Source: Emydura subglobosa (lineage: Eukaryota > Chordata > Testudines > Chelidae). Taken from it: a DNA stretch of 64,000 bases. The notes beneath the pieces are model-generated. The model did not search any database. It was given only the letters and a program-made list of their open reading frames with translations, and was not told the DNA's origin. This document shows, piece after piece, positions 45,031 through 56,085 of this stretch. Made by a program: the position numbers and the translations under genes. Numbering within the stretch: position 1 is the stretch's first letter; every line of letters starts with the position of its first letter. The DNA is taken from assembly GCA_007922225.1 (NCBI GenBank), contig ML679956.1:16155049-16219048 (forward strand). Direction: 5' to 3'.

Positions 45031-48000
45031 ATAAAATATTTTCTCCCCAATACACTGAACTGAAAAATGTGTATCTGGCAGAAATGGCATGATCTATAGA
45101 TTCAGCATTCACCTATGTATTAAACTTCCATGGAAGCTAGATCATTGTCAAGATGTGGTCAGCATTAAAAAGCAGGATGTGTGATGAAATATTTTCCTGG
45201 AATCCAAAGGTTTTATCTGTAAACTGAAAGTACTGATTCAGTAATTCTACCTACACAAATCAGATAAACATGATGTGTTAATATAAAATTGTTAAATTAA
45301 GTAAATATTGTTAAGAGAACTTTATAGGCTCAAGCTTGGATCTGAGGTGCTTCACGAAGTTACCATGGATAGTCAGCTACTGTACATGTATGTGCAAGAA
45401 CAACTGTCGGATTCCCAAGCCATATACCAACATGCAATATGTATCAAAAAGATGAGAACACCCTTAAGGCTGTCACAAATAATGGGGGGAGGGAGGAATA
45501 GGAATTCTTCTTTCACTTTCTTCCCCCACTCCATTTTTTCTCTAGCAGGAGGAGGAGTGAGATCTATTGATATCCGTGTAGTGATAGTATTCTTCTGATT
45601 TAGGGTTGCTTTTGTGACAATGGTGTGCTGGAGAAAGAGAACAGTCTCTACTAAGCGTATTCTTAGAATATAAGACAAAAGTGTACCTGTTGTGTATCAC
45701 TGAGGACTATTACTATAACGAAGTATGAGATAACATTTCACTAGAGGATAGAAGAGATTCTGAAAGGAGCAACAATGAAACCAGACAACCTTTCAATCAA
45801 TTTATTAAAGTGCTTAGAGTCCTAGTTTAAAAGCTAAGGAAATAACAGTAAACAGTGAGTAAAGCCAGTTAATCTTTATACAAACCCATTCAATAAATAA
45901 AAAAAATAAAGAGAGTTAAGACAGGCATGTCAGCCCTTGAAGACTTGCATTGCTTAAAGACAGTATATAAACCAGGCTTAAACAATTTAAAAATAAACGT
46001 ATAAGTAAATGGGAAAAACTTTAATGAATGACTTTCTGTTTCTCCTTTCTCAAGCAACTTGAGGAGCATCAAAGTGCTCTGAGGTTTGGCCTGCTTTTAC
46101 ATATATTCTGTGACAATTACTTTACAAAAGCTCCACATTAGCCCACTATTAGTAGGTTTGGTGTTTTTAATATAATGTCTGCCAAAACTACAGTACCACA
46201 ATGTACCATATCATCAGAACTATGGAAAGATTAATACATGGATCTTTAACAATACAATGTAACATGTCACTCTGAGCTGTTAATATGCTAATAATAGATA
46301 CTTACTAGAAAACAACATAAAAGAGTAAGATAGGTGGGTGTAGTGATGGATATTTAGCGTTCAGAAAATGAATTAAATGGAAAGCCAGAGGAGTTCTTTC
46401 ATATGGAGTCTAATCCTGCATTAGACAGCTGAGGATTTCCCTGGCATATGGGTATCAGGGCAAGTGGGGACATGGCTGAAGCACCCAGACAGCATATCAG
46501 CCTTTAGGAATGGAACAAGCCAACATAACTTAAAACAGTCACAGTCATGCAATGGGTCCAACTGGCTCTCAGGGGAAGGCTCAAAATTCAGAGAGCAGGG
46601 GCAGTGAAAAGGCAGCATAAAGCCACTGTTGCCACCACTTCCTCTGCAGGTTTGCTGACCTATGCCTGAGGATTGAGTCCTTCACTTCAACAGAAGTTTT
46701 TAATTGTGCAAGGACTGCTGGTCAGGCCCTTTATGGACTAAAAAGGGGCACATTCTGTCCTCTGCTGCATACACGTAACTCCTGCTGACTTCAATGTACT
46801 AGAGGGCAGATTGTTTAAATATTAATTATAAAAAAAATGAATTACATCATAGTGAGGAAAAAATCCCAAATTGAATGCCCTCTAAAAAAGTAAGCAAACA
46901 AACTGCTGAAGTTTTAATTCAAACGTTAGAAACAAAAAAGTCTCCCATTCTAAGAATGTGTGAAGCACCACATTTTAGCCCAAAGAAAATATTTACAATT
47001 AATTTATAAACTACTAAAATAAGGGGGTTTTAAATGTTAGAAATAAACCAGGCAGAGGGAGTCTGTGTTAGCCAGGCAGCTGGACAGTAAAGTTCTCTAT
47101 TCAAAGAACAGATACTGTATGGGCATGGTCAGTGGAAACCCTACATGTATGGTGTTTCAATGAGAAAAGAATAATATGTAATATTTTGAATGACATACCT
47201 TCTAATAAAAATTGCTGCATTCACTAACTTGATGTATGTCAAACAGAGGATTTATGTGCAGAGGCTGTAGCAGTTGAAAATACCTGTCTTTCTATATTAA
47301 ACTTGTAAGAATAATCCTTAGCTGAAATCCAAACCTCAGTGATAGCAGCAGCAAGGCTAGAAAAATGTGTGTGCTTACTTACTGCAGCTCTCAATCTACA
47401 AGTGTAACAACCCACTGAAAGCATTTGGCCCCTGAAAGCATTTATAAAAAGAATAAGGTCAACCCTCACCCCAAAATCCGCAGCAAAGAGTCATTTAAAT
47501 TTTGCTTACAGTAATACAGCTCAATTCAGCAAATGCTTATGCACATGCATGGCTTTACTCATGTGAACTCTCATGCATATAAGCAAGTTCAGGATTGGTT
47601 GCAGTGAATATGGATTAGTCCATGTTCTAACATTCTATAGCAGCACAAAGCAAGGGGAAAAGCCAACTTAACCAGTCACAGGCATTTTTAGATTCTGGAG
47701 CTGAACCTTCCTACAGAATAACAACCTACAACTAGTCACATTTGTTACACCGAGAGCTTATTTTCCCCAGGCCTTAGTTTCTGTATTTTATCACCTCCCA
47801 AAATATAAAGGACAAAATCTGCACACTGGAGATTTTTTGTAGTAGAAAAGAATATTCCAATTCTAACAATTTAGACAGTTGGGATACAGGATGTATGGGG
47901 ATATTAGAGTAATGATCTTTCACCACGTATGACCTATGTAAGGGCAATAAAGAATTACAGGAGAGGATTGCTAGACTTGCAATATTTGGTGTTTTCCTTA

Positions 48001-48050
48001 AAGTGACAGCTCTTGGAGCCATGGGACTACATACAAATCTCAACTTTTCT
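45031..48050. other. Unassigned AT-rich DNA
   Basis: Contains a diverged palindromic-repeat piece near 47517-47600 (AATGCTTATGCACATGCATG). Open frames such as 45308-45598 (plus) and 45373-45678 (minus) overlap each other and have no recognisable domain. No gene found. Confidence 0.5.
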
Positions 48051-48240
48051 TTTTCCTTTAATTTGCAGAGAAAAGCTGGAAAATGTGACCCCTAAAGACT
48101 AAAAAACCAGAAGGCAAATTAAAAGACCCCACATATTACTTTATAAAATCTCGTGATTTATAAGCCAATATCGTGATTTTTGGAGGCTGTATTTGTGATT
48201 TTTGAACTCTTGGGGTTAGTGGTACTATTAACTCTTCTCT
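48051..48240. repeat. Repeat with three CGTGATTTTT-like units
   Basis: AAATCTCGTGATTTATAAGC, CAATATCGTGATTTTTGGAG and TATTTGTGATTTTTGAACTC are three tandem, related 20-25-bp units followed by TTGGGGTTAGTGGTACTA. I recall this TCATGATTTTTGGAGGC pattern from turtle repeats. Function unknown. Confidence 0.45.
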
Positions 48241-48373
48241 CCAGAGTGTATAGTTCCCCAGAGGGAGACAGGAAGAAGAGTCGTCTGGCCATGTGGAAGG
48301 GGTATAGTGCTCCCCTTAAAGATATGATCTATCGAAGACCCTTCCAGTCCTTCAAGTCTATGATTCTATGATA
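48241..48373 (+). mobile_element. CR1 LINE 3' tail
   Basis: CCTTCCAGTCCTTCAAGTCT followed by ATGATTCTATGAT (48341-48373) is a plus-strand CR1 3' terminus with its 8-bp ATTCTATG-type repeat. The bases upstream to about 48241 may be the adjoining 3'UTR but are too diverged to be sure. Confidence 0.5.
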
Positions 48374-48894
48374 TAGGACATAGGATGAAATCCTAGCCCC
48401 ACTGAAGTCAACAGAAGTTTTGCTAGAATTTCACACTCACTCTGCACGCTAGGGAGCTCCAAGAGATATTCTGGCATCTTCATGCAGAATACCCTCAACG
48501 TTCACCCTCAGGCTGTGTGGCTCTGAACCACCTCACAATGCAGGGCTTTGCCTCAACAGCACAATCTAGCCCTTAGCAATCAAGAATACTAATGGATACC
48601 AGCAGAAAGTACAAATTGCCAGTTTTATTACAATTCAGGAATTTGTCTCTCTGTGTACTCTGTGCTTCCACAGTTTAATGTGGGAATGCAGTGTACTACC
48701 AGGCAAGTCAAATGTGCTAAACACTAGGACTCAGTCTTGATTATCAATTAAACAGGCACTGAAATCATCTAAACAGATGGTTTCATCCAGTCAACAGAAG
48801 TCTCAAGGGGAAAAGAACTCACGTCCATTCATGGAAATATCAACTTACGCAAAAATAAAACAAAACTGACAGGCAGAATACACCCCACATTATA
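48374..48894. other. Unassigned DNA
   Basis: Starts with a diverged TCAACAGAAGTTTTGCTAGA short repeat near 48407. Nothing else recognised up to the hAT target duplication. Confidence 0.45.
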
Positions 48895-48902
48895 TCTTAA
48901 AT

Positions 48903-49281
48903 CAGCGGTCCTCAACCTTTTTTTCCCGAGTACCACTCGGGGCAGGTACAGTCAGGTCAAGTACCACTTGACCTGCCTTTACCTGACCTGAGTACCACTC
49001 GGGAAAAAAAGGGGGGGGAACTTGCGGTGGCAGCGTGGTTTTGCGGCGGGCGGCGCGGTTTTGCGGCGGTGGTGGGCCGGGACTTGCGGCAGGGTTTCGC
49101 GGCAGGCTCCATGGCGGGAACACTGCCCTCCACCGAAACCCTTCCGCCGTTTCCCCTTTTCGGAGACAGACTTTCGCAAGGGTGGATGGGAGGGCCCTTC
49201 CGGCTGCGGCGGATTCGGCGGCGCGGTACGACTCACGTACCACCCAGCCTTCTTCCGTGTACCACCGGTTGAGAACCGCTG
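48903..49281. mobile_element. GC-rich hAT MITE with perfect 8-bp target duplication
   Basis: The ends CAGCGGTCCTCAACC and GGTTGAGAACCGCTG are inverted. The flanks are both TCTTAAAT (48895-48902 and 49282-49289). The left part has two GAGTACCACTCGGG units that can form hairpins. The middle (49020-49230) is strikingly G+C and CpG rich with repeated TTTTGCGGCGG units, unlike the AT-rich surroundings. Several overlapping open frames come from this base composition, not from a gene. The CpGs look little decayed, suggesting a fairly recent insertion. Confidence 0.88.
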
Positions 49282-49289
49282 TCTTAAAT

Positions 49290-49564
49290 ATTTTTAACTA
49301 AAAAAACCAAAACATACTGCAGTATAATGTACAGATAACAAAAATCTAGGAATACCGTTATTTGAAATAAATTTATCACAATACATAGCACTAATTTGCC
49401 CAGAATTTTCTGGAAAGTTAAATAATATAATAAATTTTTATTAGATTATGGATATAGCAGCTAGATGCCCCAATCAAAGATCAGGGCCCCGTTGCACTAG
49501 TCACTGTATACACATATCACATATGACAAAAAGATAGTCCCTACCCAAAGGAAATTATTAAATG
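49290..49564. other. Unassigned AT-rich spacer
   Basis: Contains a possible old repeat piece, TATAGCAGCTAGATGCCCCA and GGGCCCCGTTGCACTAG. Nothing firm. Confidence 0.4.
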
Positions 49565-50302
49565 TACATAAGAACAGCCATACTGGCTCAGACCAATGGT
49601 CCATCTAGCCCAGTATCTTGTCTTCTGACAGTGGCCAATGCCGGGTGGTTCAGAGGGAATTAATAGAACAGATAATCATCAAGTGATCCACCCTGTCAGC
49701 CATTCCCAGCCTCTGGCAAACAGCAATCCCTGCCTATCCTGGCTAATAGCCATTGAATGAACTATCCTCCATGAACTTATCTAGTTCTTTTTTAAACCCT
49801 ATTATAGTCTTGACCTTCACAATGTCTTCTAGCAAGAAGATCCACAGGTTGACTGTGTGTTGTGTGAAGAAATACTTTCTTTTGTTTGTTTTATACCTGC
49901 TGCCTATTAATTTCATTTGGTGACCCTTAGTTTTTGTGTTATGAGAAGGAGTAAATAACACGTCCTTATTTACTTTCTCCACACCAGTCATGATTTTATA
50001 GACCTCTATCATGTCCCCACTTAGTCGTCTCTTTTCCAAGCTGAAAAGACACACAGTCTTATTAATCTCTCCTTATATGGAAGTTTTCCCATACTCCTAA
50101 TCATTTTAGTTGCTCTTTTCTGTACCTTTTCCAATTCCAATATGTCTTTTTTGAGATGGGGGGGATCAGATCTGCACGCAGTATTCAAGATGTGGGAGTA
50201 CCATGGATATATAAAGAACAATATGATATTTTCTGTCTTATTATCTACCCCCTTTCCTAATGATTCCCAATATTCTGTTAGCTTTTTTGACTCCCGCTGC
50301 AT
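49565..50302 (-). mobile_element. CR1/L3-like LINE 3' fragment
   Basis: The 3' end lies at low coordinates (AAGAACAGCCATACTGGCTC, GGTCCATCTAGCCCAGTATC, CAGTGGCCAATGCCGGGTGG), a pattern repeated at 13010 and 20927. The coding tail lies at 49743-50302. It is 5'-truncated near 50300 after GCTTTTTTGACTCCCGCTGC. Confidence 0.8.
49743..50302 (-). pseudogene. CR1/L3-like reverse-transcriptase C-terminus
   Basis: Two overlapping minus-strand frames together cover the last part of ORF2. The first (50302 to about 50021) has SRESKKLTEYWESLG in a neighbouring frame, LEKVQKRATKMIRSMGKLPY and [15 protein letters not shown]; the usual reading is a series of LxKVQxRATKMI and [14 protein letters not shown] blocks. 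The second (50054-49743) has [50 protein letters not shown] and [17 protein letters not shown]. This is the thumb and C-terminal tail common to CR1/L2/L3 proteins. One frameshift at about 50040 joins the pieces. The catalytic part is absent. Confidence 0.75.
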
Positions 50303-50716
50303 ATCGAGTAGATGTTTATTTATGTAATATTATATGGAACAGATGAAGTACTTACTCACTTTTTATTTAGACTCCCATTGATTTTACTGGTGGTCATGCA
50401 CTTTTGACTACCTGCAGTCTGCCCACTGGTCCATCTTGACTGAGGCTACTTCTAATGTTTCTAACTTCTTAGTAGCTTTAAACAGAAGCCATTTCTTTAA
50501 AAATTGCCACAGAAAATGTTTCTTCTCTCTCTATCCTTCCTAATGTAGAATTCTCACAAAAGTAACACTGGACCAATGCCCAGGATGGGCAGTATTCAGT
50601 CCTGGACCACTGATACATTTAAGGCCTGATAGCTCACAGTCTTCTTGGCTAGAAATGGGAGTTTTATACCACTCTGAAACTATGATCTTCATACGGATTC
50701 ACCACATGTGAGTTAT

Positions 50717-50789
50717 GGGCCTGATCCAGTGTCCACTGAAGTCAATGGAAGTGTTTCCACTGATTTTAATGGATGCTGAACTGGATCCC
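50717..50789. repeat. Compact palindromic repeat, GGGCCTGATCCAG...CTGGATCC
   Basis: The left arm GGCCTGATCCAGTGTCCACT and GAAGTCAATGGAAG pairs with CTTCCACTGATTTTAATGG... (from about 50756) and AACTGGATCCC. The 73-bp unit forms a long imperfect hairpin and is the best example of the TCAATGGAA-core group. Confidence 0.6.
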
Positions 50790-50855
50790 AAATGACCATA
50801 CCTAATCCATGCCAGTAAACTTTTATAGCAAATTATGCCATCAGATATTTTCCAT

Positions 50856-50915
50856 ATATATGTATGTGTGTGTGTGTGTATGGAGAGAGAGAGAGAATAT
50901 ACATATACACATGTA
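50856..50915. repeat. Compound microsatellite (AT/GT/GA)
   Basis: ATATATGTATGTGTGTGTGT passes into GGAGAGAGAGAGAGAATATA and ATACACATGTAC. Confidence 0.9.
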
Positions 50916-51474
50916 CATTTAATTGGCTTTAATGTTTGGTTTTTAAAATTTGGTAAACTACTGATTCTTTAGATTGTGATCTCTTAGGAGCAAAGCTCTT
51001 AAGTATTTGGAAAGTGCCAGCAAATAGTGGCCACTACCACATATAAATAACCAATAATAATTATAAAGATGATGCTAATGTATAAAATACAGTCATTCTG
51101 CAACTGCAGTAGCAACTAATTATGCTGCCAGTTGAAAATCCCAAATTAAAGACAGTTCATATGGGGATGACAGGTGAAAGTTAGTCTCACTGCTAATAAA
51201 TGCCTCAGTCCTACAAACCCTTATTCACACCAGTAGTCTAATTGAAGTAAATGAGCCAGATTCTGCTCTCATTTACACACATGAATCCACAATAACTCCA
51301 ATGAGATACTCTTGGCTAACACTAGTAGGGATGGCTGATATTGAGAACATTTGCATCAGTAAAGCTTTGTCAAGGTGTAAATCCTTAATGTAGTTTGGTG
51401 CATCAGTCCAAAGTAAAGTTTACAACAATGTAGCTTAATTCAGTAATATAAATTCCACTTTGCTCCAGCACAAT

Positions 51475-51563
51475 GGGTCTATTGTAGGGGTTTGTACTAG
51501 TGTAACTACATCAGTTTAGTTACAACAGCTTTGCAAATTTCTGTAGTGTAGACAAGCCTTGAA
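51475..51563. mobile_element. Right part of a TGTAGTGTAGACAAGCCTT MITE
   Basis: Ends TTTCTGTAGTGTAGACAAGC CTT, the complement of the AAGGCTTGTCTACACTAC-type left end. Preceded by GTGTAACTACATCAGTTTAG, which is typical of the same interior. The left terminus is not evident; sequence back to 51395 may belong to it. Confidence 0.5.
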
Positions 51564-51743
51564 AGATATTGGCCTAATGGGTCTGCTCACAAGATAAAGT
51601 ACCACTCATCGTAAGTGTGAACTGTGCCCAAAGTAAGGTTTTGCAGGATTAGATTAATAGATTTTAAAGACAGGGGAACCATTAGAACATCTAGTCTGAC
51701 CACCTGTATCTCACGGGCCACAGAATTTCACCCAGATACCCTT

Positions 51744-51772
51744 ATAAGCAGATAGATAGACAGACAGACAGA
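51744..51772. repeat. (GATA)n(GACA)n microsatellite
   Basis: CAGATAGATAGACAGACAGA and CAGACC: two to three GATA units and about four GACA units. Confidence 0.85.
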
Positions 51773-51889
51773 CCTATCATTATATACTCTTAGCTAATTT
51801 TAACATATTTAGTTCATTTAGCCCTTCTTCATAACTCAGTCCCTCTAAGCTCCTAATTACTGTAGTAGCAGTTTTCTGAGCTGTATCCT

Positions 51890-52500
51890 GTAAAAAAATT
51901 AATGGCATTTTAAAAAGAAAGTGTATTTGAATGGCCATTAATTGTCATGTGAGCATGTTTCAACCATTAAACGGACATGTGAAGTGTTTAACTTGAGAGC
52001 CTAATTTCAGACGAGATAACATTTAATTTAAATCCCTGGATAATAACAGGTCAAACCAGATGAAATAGTACTAAGTTCCCAACAGAGAAAAAACTTCCCC
52101 AAGTCTATTTTATCCACAAGTGCAAATGAGTAATAGTACACTTCATTAAGTTCTGATCCCTATTACAATCACATGACATAAACCTTATTGCAATTACAGT
52201 ACCTCAGAGACAAGAGCACCCACCATCTTAAATATGGACTCACTGATTTGGACAAGGTTTATAAATGACTCTCATTGACTATCATTTTCAATTAGAGGAA
52301 ATAAAAGCATTAAATGGCCATTTTGCTGTATAGAATGACCTATAACCTGGATTCTTTCTTTAACAGATGAAGGGCAGATTTATTGTGACAGTGCCTAATC
52401 ACACTTAGCGCAGCCTGTGATTTGATGGTATTGGTATCACATCAACTGCAGGCTGAGTTGGTAAAACCATTGAATGCAGCATTTGTATTAGAAGTATGCT
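51890..52500. other. Candidate conserved noncoding block
   Basis: This repeat-free, AT-rich stretch contains many homeodomain-like TAATT/ATTAA words arranged with sites for other factors: AATGGCCATTAATTGTCATG, TAACATTTAATTTAAATCCC, CTTATTGCAATTACAGTACC and AAGCATTAAATGGCCATTTT. An imperfect inversion, AATGGCCATTAA against TTAAATGGCCATT, lies about 360 bp apart. I see no coding frame. The overall texture is that of vertebrate conserved noncoding elements, but conservation cannot be judged from one sequence. Confidence 0.3.
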
Positions 52501-53337
52501 TATTAGTATCCTAGGGAGCTGGGAAACACAGGCATTTTCCAATTATCTAGATTACATTGCAGTAGCTAAAAAATGACACACAGCTAAACTATTACCTACA
52601 AAGAGATATTTCACAGTGAACACACTGATTTTTCTCTTATCTTTTTTCTAGTTAATGTATCTGAACTATGTTAATCTTGGCTTCTAAATTGTAGCACTCT
52701 AGATAAAAACACAGTGGTCACAACTCATCAGCCCAGAGGCAATCTCCTCCCCTCTCAAAAAACATTCTTACATTATATTTCCAACACAGCTTTGTTTCAT
52801 ACAAAGTTAATACACTTCTTCAATATTTAATATAAAGGTACTGATGACTGATTTTGTATGAATCCTATGTAATACATTTTGCAGCAGCATCAATGAGAAA
52901 CATGGTGCAGTCAACACCTATGGAATAGAAATGATTTACTTTACAATCCAAACATTTCAATTTACATAAAAATAACTATGCTGCAGCAAAGATTTAGGCC
53001 AAAATACCAAACAGAATAGTTATTTACCCTATAATAACTGTGGTTCTTTGAGATGTTGCAATCAGTGTAGATCGCCCTGAAGGTGCATGTGTAACTCATA
53101 TACAGAAGATTGTATTTTTTTTTACTAGCAGTGTCTGTTGGGGATGTACATGTCCGTATACAGGCCAAAAGTGTGGGGCAATCATGAGCCTCCCTCAATT
53201 CCCTTTGCAACTCAAAGCCTGTGTTACTGAGGAATCTGAGGGACAGAAGGTGGATTGTGAGATCCCCACTGACTACAAAATCACAAATAACTAGTTACCA
53301 TAGGGTAAGTAGTAACCATTCTTATTTACTCAACTAT
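52501..53337. other. Unassigned AT-rich DNA
   Basis: A possible repeat-like piece near 53035-53200 (TGTGGTTCTTTGAGATGTTG, GATCGCCCTGAAGGTGCATG, CAGTGTCTGTTGGG) could be an old retroelement segment. Nothing firm. Confidence 0.4.
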
Positions 53338-53883
53338 CATAGAATCATAGAAGATTAGAGAAGAAAGGACCTCAGGAGGTCATCTAGTCCAACCTCCTGC
53401 TCAAAGGAGGACTAACCCCAGCTAAATCATCCCAGCCAGGGCTTTGTCTAGCCACAGCTTAAAAACCTCTACAGATGGAAATTCCACCACCTCCTTAGGT
53501 TACCCATTACAGTGCTTTATCACCCTCCTGGTGAAAAAGTTTTTCCTAATATCCAACCTAGACCTCCCCCACTGCAACTTGAGACCATTGCTCCTTGTTC
53601 TGTCATCTACCGCTATTGAGAATAGCCTACTTCCATCCATCCTTGGACCCCCTTTCAGGTAGTTAAAGGCTGCTATCAAATCCCCCCTCATTCTTCTCTT
53701 TTGCAGACTAAACAAGCCTAGTTCCCTCAGCCTCTCCTCATAAGTCTTGTGCTCCAGCCCCCTAATCATTTTTGTTGCCTTCTGCTGGACTCTCTCCAAC
53801 TTGTCCACATCCTTTTTGTAGTGGGGGGCCCAAAACTGGACACAATACTCCAAATGCGGCTTCACCAATGCCAAATAGAGGGG
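53338..53883 (-). mobile_element. CR1 LINE 3' fragment
   Basis: Starts TCATAGAATCATAGAAGATT, the complement of the CR1 ATTCTATGATTCTATGA tail, then GGACCTCAGGAGGTCATCTA and GTCCAACCTCCTGCTCAAAG. It is longer at the 5' side than the copy at 21305 and is truncated near 53883 where it meets the DIRS end. The two copies are highly alike, so both belong to a relatively young CR1 subfamily. Confidence 0.92.
53500..53874 (-). pseudogene. CR1 reverse-transcriptase C-terminus
   Basis: The 124-codon open minus-strand stretch includes [72 protein letters not shown] and [19 protein letters not shown], ending [12 protein letters not shown]. HLEYCxQFWxPxxKKD and LERVQxxATKMI are hallmark blocks after the catalytic palm of CR1 ORF2 proteins. 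The protein would normally be several hundred residues longer at the N-terminus, and the last tryptophan of KHW reads C. It has no stop, which suggests a fairly recent insertion, but it is 5'-truncated and lacks the polymerase core. Confidence 0.88.
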
Positions 53884-54880
53884 ATATGTCAGTGTACATC
53901 CCAGTATAGTGGCAAACAGTATCCTCCCTGAGAAGAAATATCAGCTGACTCAGCCACACAACTTAGCATCCAACCTGACTGTCATATCAAATGCATAAAG
54001 CTTAACAAAGATTAAGTGAGTTGCTCCACATAACAGCCTTGCCGATCTCAGAGACTGGCAAGTTCCTAAAATAGAGGAAAGATGCTGATTGTGGCCCAAT
54101 GGAGTGTGCCTCAGTGTTCGGAGGGAAGGGCTCCTGAGCCAGCTGAGAGCAGGTGGAAATACACAGTGTAATTCACTTCAACATTCTCTGAGATGAGATA
54201 GCTTGGCCTTTCAATGCACTGGATATGGCCACAAAGAGGAAGGGAGAGATCCTGAAAGGTGTAGTTCTCTTGAGATGATACAGCAAGGTTCTGGAGATGT
54301 CCAAAGTATGGAGCTTCTCAGGGCCGGTCTTAGGGAAAATGGCATTGTGGGTGAACTTGTATTTTGATACCCCTGGTCCCCATGGCTCCTGGCCCCTAAG
54401 GGCTCCCTGGGCTTCCCACCCCCCATCACCTCTGGCCCCACTACCTCCCCCCGGCGCTTAATTTGTATTGAATTTGTATTTGCAAATTAAGCACTGGCTG
54501 GGCAGCTGGTGCTGGCCGGCCTCCCAGCCCTGAAGGCAACGCCACTGCCAGCAGCAGCACAGAAGTATGAGTGGATTGGTATATGGTGTATTGCCATCCT
54601 ACTTCTGCACTGTTAATGCAGCTTGTGATGCCTGGTGCTTGGCTGGAGGCTCAAGAAAGGCTCCGCGCTGTCACACGGGGGCTGCATCTTGCCAGAGCCC
54701 ACGACCAACACGCAGTCCTCTAGCCATTCCTGGCTCTCCAGGGTGCCATTTCAGATTTTGGTGGGGGACGCAACTTTAACCATGATTCCAGTAGCTACTT
54801 AAGCACCTGAAAACTCTAGTGTTTTTTCAGAGAATAACTTAGAAATTAGCTGACAGGCACACTGTATCTAATTCCTATAT

Positions 54881-54903
54881 AAAGAAAGAAAGAAAGAAAG
54901 AAA
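54881..54903. repeat. (AAAG)n microsatellite followed by (AT)n
   Basis: About five AAAG units run into AAATATATATACACA. Confidence 0.9.
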
Positions 54904-55827
54904 TATATATACACAAACACCAATTAAAGCTGTATTTTAACTGTATATGTAAGTTTAGATCAATCAGGAGATAGTACAGCAAAATATTTCCAATCCCAAA
55001 ACTTGAGATATCAGATCTGCAGCTTTAACACAGATATCAGAAACACAAGTTTGATACTTTGTACACTCTCTTAGTAGAGATAAATAAAAACAAATAAAAT
55101 CTGTTTAAAATCTGCTTACTTTCTCTAACAGACACACTCTGTGTTACTGCCATTATCTACTCTATTTTAGTTAATTGTTTTTCACTCCACTAAAAAAGTA
55201 ATTTCTTAATTTTAACAGATGTGATTAAGGGGAGTATTTGTCTCTTTTATTAAGAATGGGAAATCATTTTTCTAATTGTTTTGGCATCTTTGTTTACTGA
55301 TCACAACATATATGTCACTCATTAACATTTGACTCCTTCATTACTATTTATATCAGACTTGGAACCGCATTTACTTTCATACAAATTTTAAATTATTTAC
55401 AGATATAACTAAAAATAAAATTTGAAAATAAGTGACCTTCATCTGCACAGTGTCTAAAGTTATATGTTTAGGTAATTTTTTTTTAAACTGGCACTGCTAA
55501 GATAGATTTGTATTCTAGAAGTATACTATTATTTGATTGTACTACTTTAAATAATGAATGACAAAGCACAGTATGGTAATAAAAGTAATAATGATGATTA
55601 CTCCAGCCAGGACAGGTTAGGCATTTTAGAACTCACTACTCAAAGAATTAATTTAAGCATAAGAGAGAAATAAAATTATGAAATGCACCAACAAGTCAAA
55701 AAACTAAAATAATAGTACTGTAATCCTGAACAAACTTTGAAAGAGAAAAATTACAGAGAATATATGTGCATTACGCATTTTGACAGGAATTACCAAGAAG
55801 TAACAACAACTACAATAATAATACAAA

Positions 55828-56085
55828 TGTGTGCGTGTATGAGAGAGAGAGAGAGAGAGAGAGAATGTTGAGGGAGTGTGTTTGTGAGAGAGTGTGTATG
55901 TTGGGGGAGTATGTGCTGGGGGCTGTGTGTGTGTTGGGGGAAGTTTGAGAGAGAGTGTGTGTGTGTGTGTGTGAGAGTGTCTGGGGGGAATGTGTGAGAG
56001 AGCATATGTGTTTGTAAGGGAGTGTGTGTATATTGGGGGGCGTGTATGTGTGTGTGTGTGTTGGGGAGAGCGTATGCCTGAGTGA
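55828..56085. repeat. GT/GA-rich low-complexity tract
   Basis: Alternating GTGTGTGT, GAGAGAGA (55841-55864) and TTGGGGGA units give several overlapping His/Thr/Leu/Ser-rich open frames on the minus strand, which are artefacts. The related phrases GTGTGTTGGGGGAAG, GAGTATGTGCTGGGGG and GTGTATATTGGGGGG suggest a degenerate minisatellite. Confidence 0.85.

Larger units (their letters stand above)
50303..51474. other. Mostly unassigned DNA with short repeats
   Basis: Holds the palindromic repeat 50717-50789, the microsatellite 50856-50915 and a diverged palindromic-repeat segment at about 51198-51305 (CCTCAGTCCTACAAACCCTT, GAGCCAGATTCTGCTCTC). No gene. Confidence 0.5.

Noticed and set aside
48902..49301. 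Five overlapping open frames in a CpG-rich block, at first taken for a first exon under a CpG island
   Set aside because: The block is bounded by perfect inverted ends and an 8-bp duplication and is therefore a MITE. The frames lack domains.
10714..51570. Spaced short palindromes considered as a CRISPR array or operator array
   Set aside because: Spacing is irregular over tens of kb, units are diverged and sit in DNA with LINEs and SINEs of a vertebrate. They behave as dispersed MITE-like repeats.
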